DNA of 64,000 bases from Medicago truncatula (lineage: Eukaryota > Streptophyta > Magnoliopsida > Fabales > Fabaceae), in contig NC_053045.1 in NCBI RefSeq assembly GCF_003473485.1, positions 40,962,494-41,026,493 of the forward strand, read 5' to 3'. The notes below the pieces were generated by a model. That model made no database searches, was not told where the DNA came from, and was given only the letters and a program-made list of their open reading frames with translations. The position numbers and the translations under genes were made by a program. Below, one piece after another: positions 24,815 through 36,830 of this stretch (positions are counted from its first letter, which is position 1; each line of letters opens with the position of its first letter).

Positions 24815-25236
24815 GTTTCACTGTTATTATCGTATATGTGGATGTTTTGGTCTTAGGGTGGATAAATACTGTCGAGACCAACAATATTTAGCATCGAAGA
24901 CCTAAGAGCTCTCAAATATTTCTTAGGTTTTGAAGTTGTCAAAAGCGAAGTGGAATATCACTATGTCAGAGAAAATACACTTTGGACCTACTTCGCGATG
25001 TTACTTGCACATCAAGTTAGTTAATAAACAAATTGTCTGTTAACTAACTTTCCACTATAGCTAGTTAAATCTCTAACCATGTTTAGTTAGATGCTTGTAA
25101 ATAGTATAGACTATAAATAGTTGTAATAAGACAATGTAAAATCCTATTTGTGATTTCACTCGATAGAATTGTTAAGTTTCTTCTTCTCACAAGTTTGCTT
25201 TATTCCATTAATGGAGCTTGAGTTTCAGTTTTAACA
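24815..25236 (+). mobile_element. Copia relic: RT fragment joined to a 3' LTR
   Basis: About 24830-24990 reads degraded copia RT (VYVDVLVL region, then SIEDLRALKYFLGFEVVKSE, then YHYVREN). The sequence then jumps to an LTR-like unit 25038-25236 that begins TGTTAACTAAC and ends TTTTAACA, with TATAAATAG inside. The intervening RNase H region is deleted. Confidence 0.6.
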
Positions 25237-28178
25237 AAAAGGGTGTTTATATTTGTAGAGTTTAATTTTTATTAATTAGTGTGAAATTATGAATATCATG
25301 TTTTTTTTTAGAGTTTTGCTAACTGGTGTTATAAGAACATTGGTTAAGAAATTCATTAGTAAAAATTTTGTTTTGAAATACAAAATTTTATTCTTATTTT
25401 AGAAATAATTATACTGCTTTTTGATACAAACTTACTTATTTTAATATTTTAATCAATGTCCTAAAGACACTCAGTGTCATTATCTTTTTTGTTATTATAT
25501 TACTTTACAAAAATTAAAATATTTAGTTATTGTTGGTTCAATCATGGTTGAACGTAGGTTCGACCTTTAAACCTCGAATCTATGCCTACATCGATTTAAT
25601 ATTCGGTCTGATTTTGATTACCGACTTAAATTGCACTAAAAGTGTAAATGTTAACATGGAAGGGAGACAACTAGACAAGTGGGGGTATCTCATTGCTCCC
25701 CACCAAATCATGAAAGGGCTTCCAAGTTGTACATATGTTCTTTGACCCAATCATGAGTGGGGTCCCACACTCTCACACTTTTGCCCTACATATCCCAAAC
25801 CTTGTCTGACCAGATTGCACCCTTTCCCCCTTCTACATTAACATGTCGCGTCAGGTTGATCGTGTGTTTTATAGGAAATCGCATACTTTCGGTTTCATCT
25901 CAATTTTAGCTTCGACTTTATGATGTTCAGCAGCACTCATCTTTTGAAAATCTCAAGAAAGTGATCAAATATTTTGCTTAATGTATTTAACTTACAATCT
26001 TATAAAAATCTATATGCAATTAGATAAAAATATTATAAGTTATGGGTCTCTAATGAAAGCCACTTGTATTACTAGTTTGTTTATGGTGGCGCCAATGAAA
26101 TTGGTTGATACGTGTTTGAAAGGAAAACGGAAGAAATTGTTATAGCAAAAGGCATTCAAAATTTCCAATCATTTCCCAGTGGACCTCTGAATGGACGATA
26201 AGGCCGACTAGATTTCCATCATATTCTACAGATTTGCACAGTATTTTGTTTTATGATTTTTTTTTTTTTAACAGAGCACGTACAAAGAAAATGCAATTAC
26301 TCCCTCCATATGAGTAGAGTACACTATGAAACAAGCAAAATGAAAAAAAAAATATTGTCTGAAATATAAGCAACCCTGAAAAAAGTTAAATGACAACATC
26401 AAAGTACAGTATGGCATTGTCATTATATAAGGAACACACACTATTTATTTTATTATATCTCAAACTAAATTTTAAGATATAACATAGTGATATTTCTTTC
26501 AAAAAAAAAAAAATAGTGATATTAACTTTTTTAATCCATTTTATTAATTTTGTAATTATTAATTTTCAGTCCATGATGAGATAATATTTAAAACCCAAAA
26601 ACATACTTTGTAAAAAAAAACCCAAAAATATAAATAGCATATAACAAAATTCTGTTAAAAAAAACACGCACACAAATTTTATGTTTGTGTAGTAATAATA
26701 TCCGGTCAACAAAGTTCTTAAAAAAATCACAACAACATGATTGCATGTTTCAGAATGCATTCAGCATGCATGCTATTCACCAAAAAAGAATATAAAAAGT
26801 TTTTGCTATAGTATTTAAAAAAGATAGCATGCCTTGTTCTTCTTAAAAAAATACAGTATGCTAATTAAAAATATTAAGTATAATTAAGACAGATTTTTAA
26901 CTTTGGATTCCTTAAAAAAATTATATTTATATTTTCACATGTTAGCAAGAACCTTAAATCAAAACCAAAAATTGAAAATAAAAACTCATTTTCACAACTA
27001 AATATAAAATTTGAGAAGTGTTATACATTTTGTTTTGTTTAGTGTGTCAAGACTTATGCTCATAGTCTTATTATCACCATGGAAGTCTTGTTTCTATTAT
27101 ACTCACTATCTTATTGAATGAAACTAATATGGACCCTATATTTTGAAAATAAATTCACATAAAATGGTAGAATTCATATAGATTTCATCAGATAAATAAG
27201 TAACTGTTGAGAAAAAATTATTCTTAACACCCGTCTATAAAATTTTAAGTTCTAAATATGATTTGAATTGCTACAATTTATCTCACTCAATATAATAAAG
27301 GTTTTGTAGGAAAAATTATTAATGTGATCCATTATCCTTTTTTTTGTTTTTTGTTTCAGTATTGCCATTCAACTTTTTTGCTAAGTAATTACTATTTTTG
27401 CTTTAATGTTTGAATGACAAAACTGAAAAAGAAAATTAAGCTAAAAAAATTCCTGCAAAACCTTATTATAATATAATGATAAAAAAGAGAGATGTAATGA
27501 TTATTAGATAGTACTAAAGTTTGTTGTAAAAAAAAAAAGATAGTACTAAAGTTGAAATATAAATTGTGTATACATGCTTACCCAAAAATTGGGTTTTTGG
27601 ATTAAGGATGCTCTTAATTAGAGTGTGTGCTATTGGCAATTTGCCACCCCTCTTTGTTCTTGTATTTTTATATTTTTATATAAGTACTTTGCCAACCATG
27701 GTCATAATTCAGAAACCTAGCTACAACACTTTATATATACGCTTTTCCCACATAAACCTCCTTTTGATTTTCTAAGCATTAATTTTTTTTGGTGTTAACC
27801 ATTCGTTTCTAAAGAAAAATGAATTCTGGTAGTGTTTTATTATAAAAGTAAAGTCTAATTAAAAATTATTTTATTGAAGATTTGACTCAGACTCTCCTAA
27901 ATAATTTATTTTTGGTGGAGCTTATTAACCATTTGAATATAATTGTTTGGTTTTCTAAATATTAATCAATAATAAACTTTGTACGACTGATTAATAAATA
28001 ATAATATCCTTTTAATTGTTTATTTGAGTTTTCTATAGTATATCTTGACCTTTTTCTCTCCAAACAATTCATCATATCTTTGCTGCTTCTGTCTTCTTTC
28101 TCCTTTCTTCTAAATTTGTTTTCTTCACTTTACCTTTTCCTCCCTTTTCATCAAGGATCTTCTTGATCTTCTTCGTCT
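25237..28178. other. Intergenic, upstream region of the HD-Zip gene
   Basis: About 2.9 kb of AT-rich sequence without a recognisable gene. ACTCCCTCCATATGAGTAGA near 26299 is one end of a Stowaway-like MITE. 28060-28178 is a CT-rich leader that probably belongs to the HD-Zip transcript. Confidence 0.4.
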
Positions 28179-28864
28179 ATGGCAGTTTTACCTACAAGTT
28201 CCTCCAACTTGGAATTGACCATATCTATCCCAGGTTTTGCTTCTTCACCAATATCTTTTCTCCCCTCATCATCTGGTAAGTAACACATAGCCAAATACAA
28301 AATAGTTTCTTAATTTATTGCGTTTTGCATCTTTATCTAATATCATAATCTTCTTATTCATCTTTTGTCATTTTTATCAACCTCTCTTCATGTTGTGTCT
28401 TTGTTTAATTCTGCTTAAGTTTTTAAATTTCATTTATTATTTTTTTGGTGGTGAAATTTCATTTATTTTACCATTATTGTTTTCATTTTTAAATAAATAT
28501 TTGTAACTTCTCTAAAAATAAAATTAAAACAATGATCGGATATATATGAATGTTCCACTACAGTTGTGTTTTTTTATCCCTTGAATTTATCATTTTTTAT
28601 AAGAAAAAGTTAATATTAAACGGCCCATAAAGGGTTCCCACATGCTTATTATTTTTTCATCTTGAGGATATATAATATACGTGATACAACTTCCTAAAGC
28701 AAATTTCTTTTTTGGTTTAAATATGTTTTTATTCTCATTAAATATACAATTTTTTTCCTTTTAATCCTTCTGATTTTTTTAGTCGTTTTAGATATATCAA
28801 TTTTTACTTTTGATCACAATTGTTTTTTTATTTGTGCAAAATTTGTTCATATTCAAATTGATCA

Positions 28865-28940
<76 letters not shown>

Positions 28941-31900
28941 TATTTTTTAAGAGATTAACTAAGATCAAACATTCAACATATTACATAGACTAATACCTAC
29001 ATGAATTAAATTTGCACGAATAAAAATAAAATAACAATGAGCAAAAGAATAAAAATGTTATATTTGAAATAAAAAAAATAAAATTATAGAGATTATTTTT
29101 TTTTGACAAGAACAAATTATAGAGATTAAAAATGAAAAAATGATATATTTTTCGGGACCGAAAATATATATCTACATTTTTTGTTATTATATATAATATA
29201 TTGAGTTTCCTATAAAGAATTATGAATTTTTGTTGGGTCAAAAAAGTTGCAAGTGCATGTATAAATAAATAAAATTAAATTGGGTGTTTACAGTGAAAAA
29301 GTTGGATGTGAACCGAGTAACCATAGAAGAAGAATGGATGGCACTAGAAGAGGAAGAAGAAAGCAGCGTTAATGGAGATACTCCTCGCAAGAAACTGCGT
29401 CTAACAAAGGAACAGTCCCATCTCCTTGAAGAAAGCTTCAGAAAAAACCACACTTTAAACCCAGTAATTATACCTCCAAAATCTTTCTTTTACCAAGACC
29501 CCTTTACATGACCTTAATTTATTCATATTTTCTTTTTTGTCTCATATATAACATTTACCATGTCCATGAGAGATGCTATATTTCTACTACTTTTCCTTAA
29601 TTAATATGCATATATATATAATTGGTTCTGCACTACAGAAGCAGAAAGAGTGTTTGGCAATGCAGCTTAAGCTCCGACCAAGGCAAGTGGAGGTGTGGTT
29701 TCAAAACCGTAGGGCCAGGTAAAGGTTAACCCTCTATGTATTAGCTTCCAATTTCTCATCATGACACCCTTAATCGACTTCAATATGTGTAGTGTATGTG
29801 TGTGTCTGTAAGAGATTTGATTTTTTTGTTTAGAAATAAAATGTTAGGTCATTATTCGATAAAAATAAATAAATTAAAACAAATTGTAACAATCGTGAAT
29901 TAAAATCATTACTTGGTCTATTTGGCTTTTGAGGAATATAACCTTCTTTTTTTTTTTTTTTTGAGCAAGAGGAATATAACCTTTTTCTTTGTACAATGAA
30001 GAATATAATTTTATTTCAAGGAGTTATAATTGATTGTCCAGGTTTGATAGGCCACATTAAAAATTTCAAAATGTTTCTTAATTAGAAACCTCAATAAAGT
30101 GTATTCCTCTTTGTTGTTGACAATTTTTTTTTTAATGATCAAAAGAATGCATTTACGGGAATGTTCTATTTATCAACTAAGACATTCATATATGTCAATT
30201 ATAGGACTATTTCTATTAAAATTTACTAAAAATTATCTAAGTTAAAGAAGGTAAAATAGTGACAAAATTTTCTAGGACTAAAACGAGCAATTGATAATGA
30301 TAATATTTAAGGAGTATAGATTTTGAATTAAAGCCCCCTATAGAGTAAATTACACTTCCCTCCCCTCAAAGATGCTTGAATTACACTTCTCTCCCCTATT
30401 ATGTTAAAATATACACTCCTCTCCCCTTTTATTCAAAACATATTAGAAAATTTTTCACTCCCATCCCTTAAGAGAAGCTTGAATTACATTCTCATCCCCC
30501 CTTATGTTAAAATCTACATTTTACTCCCTCGATATTTATTTTTTATTTCAAATAATCTAGAAAAATAATAATAATCTAACACACTTCGAAAAAATAGTAT
30601 TACGAGTCTATTTTAATAGAATAAAAAATTAAATACATATTTTTCGCTATTTTTTATTCACAATTTCATTGACATGTAGTTTTAAACCCTATTATAAAAT
30701 ATGGAACAACCAAAAATAAAATTAAAATATGTGAAAAATTACTAAAGACAATAAAGCATGGTTATTTAAAAGTTAATTTTATACTCTAAATTATCAAATC
30801 AATAGCAAAATATTTAAATTTAATTATCATTGACATTTAAATTATAAAGAAATGAATTGATTTTTTTTTTAAATGATGGTTCAAAATTATTATATGTCAT
30901 AAAAATATTTGTTTATCTTAAAATAGATTAAAGTGTAGTGCATATTTAATTATTAAGGGAGAGAGTTGTAATTCAAACATCTTATAATGGAGGGGAGTGT
31001 AAATTTTATTTTTCAAGGATATTTTAACATAAGAGGAGAGTGTAATTCAAGCATCTTTGAGGGGAGGGGAGTGTAATTTACTCTTAAATATAAACAAAAT
31101 TGACTTTTTAGGTTCGTTCATTTAATGATGTATGTGGTTCATATTATAGACCACATACATCGTTAAATGAAGGAACCTAAAAAGTCAATTTTGCTTATAT
31201 TTAGAAACGTCAATTATTAAATACTCTCTTCGTTTTAAAATGAGCGTCGTTTTAACAAAAAAATTGTTTTAAAATGAATGTCACTTTTAGTTTCCAATGC
31301 AATAATAAAATAACTTTTTATTTTCAATTGTACCATTTAATTAAGGATCTTGTTAACCGGTGCCACCGAGCACCGGTTAAGGAGCTAAAAGTAGAAATAA
31401 AAGATAAAATTTGCATTGAAAAGAGCAATTTTTTAGCTTTTAAAACTTAGAATACACAATTTCCAAGAAAATATTTTCTTTTATAATTCATAATCAGTGT
31501 CTTGGAGCACCGGTTAACATTTCCCTTTAATTAATACTATATACACTACTTTTAAAATACTCCCTCTGTTCCTTTATATGTGTCGCTTTTGCCCAATTTG
31601 CTACAACCAAGGCACAATATAACTAGCTCTCTTTTTTCTTTTCTACCCTTAATATCTTTAGTGTAACTTTTCCTTGGTAGCAATCATTCATTCACTACAT
31701 AAATGCATGGCTAAAGTTTTTTGACAAGAGCATGGGAAGCCCAAAAGCCAAATCCCAAAACAAACTATCAGCAAAAGTAATCACCTACAAAGAGTCTTCC
31801 ACAATTTCTTCAACTATTTCTTTTTCATTGTTGTCCAAAGAGTATTCCACTATTTATTCTTCTATGCTATCCAATGAATTTTCCACTGTTTTTTCTCCAT

Positions 31901-33027
31901 TGTAGTTCAATGATCCTTCCACTATTTTTTGTTCATAGTTGTACAATGAACCTTCCACTTTTTTTCTTCATTGTTGTTCAAAGCAATTTCTTGTTTCATT
32001 GGTATTTTCTTTTTCATGTTTGGGTGTTTTTTTTCTTGAAATAACAGTGTCCTGTACATATTTAAAGAGAAATAGTTGTGGAGCTCTATGTATTGGAAGA
32101 GTGGGTTTATTGCATTTATTAGCAGTAAGAATTTTTGTGGCCTCGGTAAAAATGTGTCTGATGGAGTAGAGGAATTGGATTAGGCTACAATAATACTATG
32201 CAATTAATGTGTCAGATTTAGTAATTGAGAGGCTAAGAGTATAATTGACATATTACAATCTTAAATTCTAAAAGTAACACTTAAATAAGAATAATTTTTT
32301 TAGTAAATGTGACGCTAAAAAAGGAACAGAGGGAGTATTATTATTTTTTTAATGAAAAACAAATTACAAATTAAGATAATTTGGTAAAATGACATATCTT
32401 TTTCTTTTAATTAATGTATTTCTATGTGTCTAAAAAAAAAAAAAAAAAAAAACATTAGTGTTAAAACACACTGTAGTGTTAAAACTTAAAAGCATAATCA
32501 TTGTTGTCCAAATGAAAGTAGACAACTCAATAACCACAGCACCATGTCCGTGTTTATGGAGTTTTATTCGGCCTCGTGTGCTACATTACACTGATCACCT
32601 CTCCAATAATTATTAAGTGCACCTTTGACCACTCAATTTCATGCTTTAGATCAACCCATGCATTAAGCATCATTCATCAACAAGTATCCATAAAAAAAGT
32701 GATTACACCCCAACAATAATAAAAATTTCATTTCATAATAACCATATCATCATTTTAATAATATTTTGGACATGCAGGAGCAAGTTGAAGCAGACAGAGA
32801 TGGAGTGCGAATACCTGAAGAGGTGGTTTGGGTCTTTAACAGAGCAGAACAGGAGGCTACAAAGAGAAGTTGAGGAGCTTAGGGCTATGAAGGTAGGTCC
32901 ACCTACTGTGTTATCACCTCACAGTTCTGAGCCTCTTCCAGCTTCAACCTTATCAATGTGTCCCCGATGTGAGCGTGTCACCACCAATACCACCGCCGCT
33001 GTCGCCGCCGAAAAAATTAGTCATTGA
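28179..33027 (+). CDS. HD-Zip class II transcription factor (ATHB17/18-like)
   Basis: Four exons, 28179-28275, 29294-29463, 29639-29718 and 32778-33027 (597 nt, 198 aa). The N-terminus [20 protein letters not shown] contains an LxLxI-type EAR repression motif. The homeodomain starts near residue 64 ([10 protein letters not shown]) and includes [16 protein letters not shown] (to residue 116). An adjoining leucine zipper has Leu129, 136, 143 and 150 at exact heptad spacing. CPRCE (177-181) is the redox-linked class II signature. Family members bind CAATNATTG sites as dimers and mostly repress, often in shade/auxin responses. Intron 1 holds a long AT microsatellite and intron 3 (3059 bp) is filled with MITEs. 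No lesion seen. Confidence 0.93.
28870..28939. repeat. (AT)n microsatellite, ~70 bp
   Basis: About 35 uninterrupted AT units inside intron 1 of the HD-Zip gene. Confidence 0.95.
30342..31084 (-). mobile_element. Long-TIR element family, copy A (HD-Zip intron 3)
   Basis: 743 bp bounded by AGAGTAAATTACACT and its inverse AGTGTAATTTACTCT. The ends contain repeated AGATGCTTGAATTACA and CCCTCCCCT units. Three more copies lie in this window (44752, 52893, 54876), and this one is in the opposite orientation to them. No coding capacity. Confidence 0.8.
31085..31203. mobile_element. Fold-back MITE, abutting copy A
   Basis: Almost the whole 119 bp is one inverted repeat. TAAATATAAACAAAATTGAC ... GATGTATGTGGT pairs with ACCACATACATC ... 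GTCAATTTTGCTTATATTTA around an 11-nt centre. The core matches the Stowaway-like element at 35046-35195. Confidence 0.75.
31345..31525. mobile_element. 181-bp MITE with 9-bp target duplication
   Basis: Ends GGATCTTGTTAACCGGTGC and (reverse complement) GGGAAATGTTAACCGGTGC. Flanked by perfect TTTAATTAA duplications (31336-31344 and 31526-31534). A 9-bp duplication points to a Mutator-like origin. Confidence 0.75.
31560..32335. mobile_element. Stowaway-like MITE, 776 bp
   Basis: Ends CTCCCTCTGTTCCTTT and AAAGGAACAGAGGGAG, flanked by TA on both sides (31558-31559, 32336-32337). It is longer than a usual Stowaway element and contains the tandem repeat at 31815-31985. Confidence 0.8.
31815..31985 (+). 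repeat. Degenerate ~36-bp tandem repeat inside the MITE
   Basis: About four to five units built on CAATGAACCTTCCACTATTT followed by a T-rich CATTGTTGTT stretch. No coding sense. Confidence 0.6.
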
Positions 33028-35045
33028 TGCCGTCATTTTGTCCCCTAGAGTGTGACAAGCATGACATGCCTTGATGAACAAGTTTCTTTCTACACTCGAT
33101 TGTGCACGAGTGCAAATTATTTGATTGTGTAAAACAGACCAAACAAAAAGTGAAGATTAATATGAGGAAAATGTTTTACAAGTTCTATGAAAAGGCTTGT
33201 TTTCCTATATGCTAATACTGAAGAAACTTAATAAGGATGTTAGTATCATATGACATGTTGTATCAAAGATATTCGGGGCACTTCTATGGTGCAGTCAGGA
33301 AACTGTCTTTTCTGAAAAAGATATTTTGTTTTGTTTAATCAATAAGACAATTGTTAATGTGTAATGTCAGCTAATGTACTGCGGGTGGATCATGTATAAT
33401 TACTTTTGATTTATTAGCTAATTTTATTTGTTAATCATGTATAAACTCTATAATCAATTTTAAATTACAATTTCACTTTCCTCTTTCCTCGTCTCCATTA
33501 CTGCAAAAGGAGAGGTCGCTTTCCTCATGTCCTTTTTAGTAATATATTGCAACACTAATAATTATTGCATTACTTTATCCATATTACAACTTTAATCAAG
33601 GAAATATGTTATTAGAAACCAAAAGGGTCTTGTTTGAATTCATAAATGAATCATTTTGATACATGCTCTTCAATTTTGGTCGTAGGAGCCTATGTTTCGA
33701 AATCGGTTTATGCACTTCCTGAAGTCAATTCACACATTCTGAAGAAAAATTCCTTTTTACATTTTGTACTTTTGATCATATAAGCATCATCAACCACAAC
33801 ACACAACAATAAACCATTTTCTTTCAAAAAGATTTGAATCCTGACGCAGACAACATGGAAAGAAAAAGAATAAAGATTTGATAGTTTAGAATTATGGTCC
33901 ATGATATTGGACTCTGAGAATTAATTAACTATTTTATCTCAGAAAGGTTTAATTAATTAATGAATTCTTGTGTCCACTTCTTGTCCTAATAGTCTTTTTT
34001 GTTTTATTTTATTGTGTTGGTTTGGATTTCAAAGGAAATCACGAGGTTCCTTATTTTACAAAAAAGTGAAATGAAAACTTGTTTCTGTTATGAAACATGT
34101 TTCTGGTTTAATCTCAGTTTACTTATATGAAATTGAAACAACAGACCAAGTGATCAGATGAACAGATTCAGACGAGGGTTTCGAAAGGAACATATACTGT
34201 TTCAGATGCATAAGCTTTATGATTTACAAAATAATAATAATAATAATAATAATGTTTAATTTTGATTTAATCAGAGACTCAATTGCAATAAGTAAAGATA
34301 TAATGACAAACCTTATAGGCAAATGTGCAATACACAATATAATCTAACGTAACATGGATTAAATACAGAATGCTCAATGATTGATCATAAAGTTAACATA
34401 AATAGAAAAGTAATTGTGATGACTTTACCATAGAATTTTCCATTCGATATATAAAGATAAATGAACCATTAATAGTACATGCCTCGGTAGTACTCTTGAA
34501 ACATAAAGAAAGAGAGACATATAGCGAGCACAAGTTCGTTTGTGTTTCTTCTCAACCTGACAACCTCGACTCCTCATAAGAAAATGAGTAATGATACATT
34601 GACCACCTTATATATGGAAACCCTCCATTGTACACCTTTATGTGGCATTTGTTTAGTGGATGAAAGAGAACAAAAATTGATAAAAGGGAAGAGAAATATA
34701 AATAAAAATTGTCATTGGTATGAAAAAAAATAAAATGTCAACCCATAATTTCCATAAGAAAATAAGTGTGTATAAGAGATGGATACAGGTTCATCTAATT
34801 GGGGGCAGCTGGCCCCACTTATTCTTCATGTTATTAGAAGTTCTTGAATGATTTTATTTTGTAACCATTAGAAATTAAGCATTGTCCACACAAAATATTA
34901 TTAAATATTTTTATTTGTAAGAAAATACACAATGATATGAGAGATAAATTGTTGAATAATTGTTTCGTCACATACATAGAAAAAGATACATATGATAGTG
35001 TTGAAATGAAATAAGGGTTAATAATGTTTTACCTTTTGTAATATA
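33028..35045. other. Intergenic, 3' flank of the HD-Zip gene
   Basis: No gene recognised. An (AAT)n tract lies at about 34230-34253. Confidence 0.45.
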
Positions 35046-35195
35046 CACTCTCTCATCATTATTATAAGTAAAAAATAATATTTTAGATTTTTTTTTCAAT
35101 AAACGATGTATGTGGTCTTTAATATAGACCACATACATTCTTTATTGAATGAATAGAAAATGTTAAATTTTGCTTATAATAGTGACCGGAGGGTG
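35046..35195. mobile_element. Stowaway-like MITE, 150 bp
   Basis: Ends CACTCTCTCATCATTATTAT and (reverse complement) CACCCTCCGGTCACTATTAT, flanked by TA (35044-35045, 35196-35197). The centre ATGTATGTGGTC/GACCACATACAT is a palindrome shared with 31085-31203. Confidence 0.8.
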
Positions 35196-35197
35196 TA

Positions 35198-35268
35198 TGC
35201 CATTTCCAGTTTATCCTCTGTAATGCAAGGTCCGAGGTTCAAACCCCGACCACCACAAAAAAAAAAAA
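35198..35268 (+). mobile_element. SINE fragment with poly(A)
   Basis: Box B GGTTCAAACCCC preceded by AATGCAAGGTC and followed by GACCACCAC and 12 A. It is the 3' part of the same SINE type as at 58907. Box A is missing. Confidence 0.6.
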
Positions 35269-35274
35269 CATGCA

Positions 35275-36830
35275 TACAAAGTGGAATATTAAGATGAGAC
35301 TGAAAACTAGCATAATTTAGTGCCTCCCTAGCTAAACTATGGGCAACACTATTGGTTTGTCTCCTAATAAACTTCACATCAGAGTTTGTTAAATTAGTCA
35401 TTAACAGATGTCTACAATTGTGTATTATGGTCATGAAATCAGAGACACCTTCCCCTTGTAGATACTTTCCGCCACAACTTTTGAATCGGTTTTGAAATCC
35501 ATGTTTATCATATTAAGGTCTCTCACCCACTACATAGCATGTAAGATGCTTGTGGCTTCTACCATTTCCACATCAAGTAAAGGTATGAAACAAGCAGTTC
35601 GACCTGTAACATATTGTTCATCTACGTCTTGAATACAACCTCCAAAACCTACTTTATTGAGAGAAATGAAGAATGAAGCATCAACATTGCATTTGAATCT
35701 CTCTACAATTGGTTTTGACCATTGGCTTATATCAGAATGTTAGTTAACTGGCGAGTTGTGAATCCTTGTTTCTTGCGCGTTCTTCCAACTGTTTAGAAAA
35801 GCCACCACTTGGTCACCAATCTGCGGGTTGTTTCTACAATATTGTTCCACACCTTGTTGTTTTTGTGTTTCCATATGCTCCAAAGGGTGACTGCAAAATT
35901 AAATTTGTCATTGAGCGATGTCGAGTTGTTGAAGTAAAGAGAAAATTAGTTTGGCACAAGAAGTTGTAGATGATCAAACCTGTTGAATTGAAAACCAAAA
36001 TCCCAGCCGCTGCCAGCATCCAACACTTTTGCTTCACTTGAAGAACAAGTGTTTACCATCTTCCCCATAGTTGTCACATATGGCACAAGTTGGAGGGCAC
36101 TTTCTTTTGTAAGCAAACGCATAGGAGTCGGCAAGCAATTTCGACATATACGCCACATAAAATTCTTTATTTTCGGTGGGAGTTTAAGATTCCAATTTTC
36201 GTTCCAATTCCCTGGAACCCTATGTTGGAGCATAGCATCATTATTGTTAATAATCTCTCGATATGCGCCACTGCATACCGAGTACAAGCCATTCTTCTCA
36301 AGTCTCCATGTTGCTTTATCCATATGAACCGACAATAAAAGATGAGTTTGTAAAATCTAATTCGTCGTTTCAACATTAAACACATACCAGATAAATTTCT
36401 CAATCCACTCCTTTGTATTTGGTCTAAATAAATAACCAACAACGAGAGCATCCCACATGACCTGTACTTCGGTAATAGGCTGAAAGCAAATAGGATCTTT
36501 TAGCCAGAGTTGGTTCCACAATGAAATTGTTTCCCCCATTCCAATAGTACTCCATTTTAAACCACGCTTAAGAAACTCTCTAGTAAACCATAAGCTCCTC
36601 AAACATAACTTGGGTTATGTCCTATAGAAGTACTAAAGTAATCATTATGCGAAAAATATTTAACTTTGAATAATTTAGTGATCAGAGAGTCTAGGCTGGT
36701 TATGAGCTTCCATGGCTGCTTTCCAATCATGGCCAAATTAAAAGCTCTGATACTCTTGAATCTCATTCCTCCAAATGTCTTAGGAACAGAGAGACGTTCC
36801 CAAGAGAACCCGTGCATGCCTTTTCAGTGT
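35275..36830 (-). mobile_element. LINE relic: zf-RVT and RNase H part of ORF2
   Basis: Minus strand, from 36817 down: FSWERLSVPKTFGGMRFKSI, AFNLAMIGKQPWKLI, then a zinc-binding RT segment (YSVCSGAY, then WNLKLPPKIKNFMWRICRNC, LPTPMRLLTKE), then RNase H-like pieces (FKCNVDASF, then VGFGGCIQDVDE) ending VKFIRRQTNSVAHSLAREAL near 35330. Frame changes and stops separate the pieces. Endonuclease and polymerase core are missing, so it is 5'-truncated and dead. Confidence 0.8.

Noticed and set aside
28861-28940. Regular short repeat as possible CRISPR-like array
   Set aside because: It is a plain AT microsatellite; no spacers, and the genome is a plant.
31939-32169. 76-codon ORF inside the Stowaway MITE
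   Set aside because: Starts in the tandem repeat and has no homology; MITE sequence.
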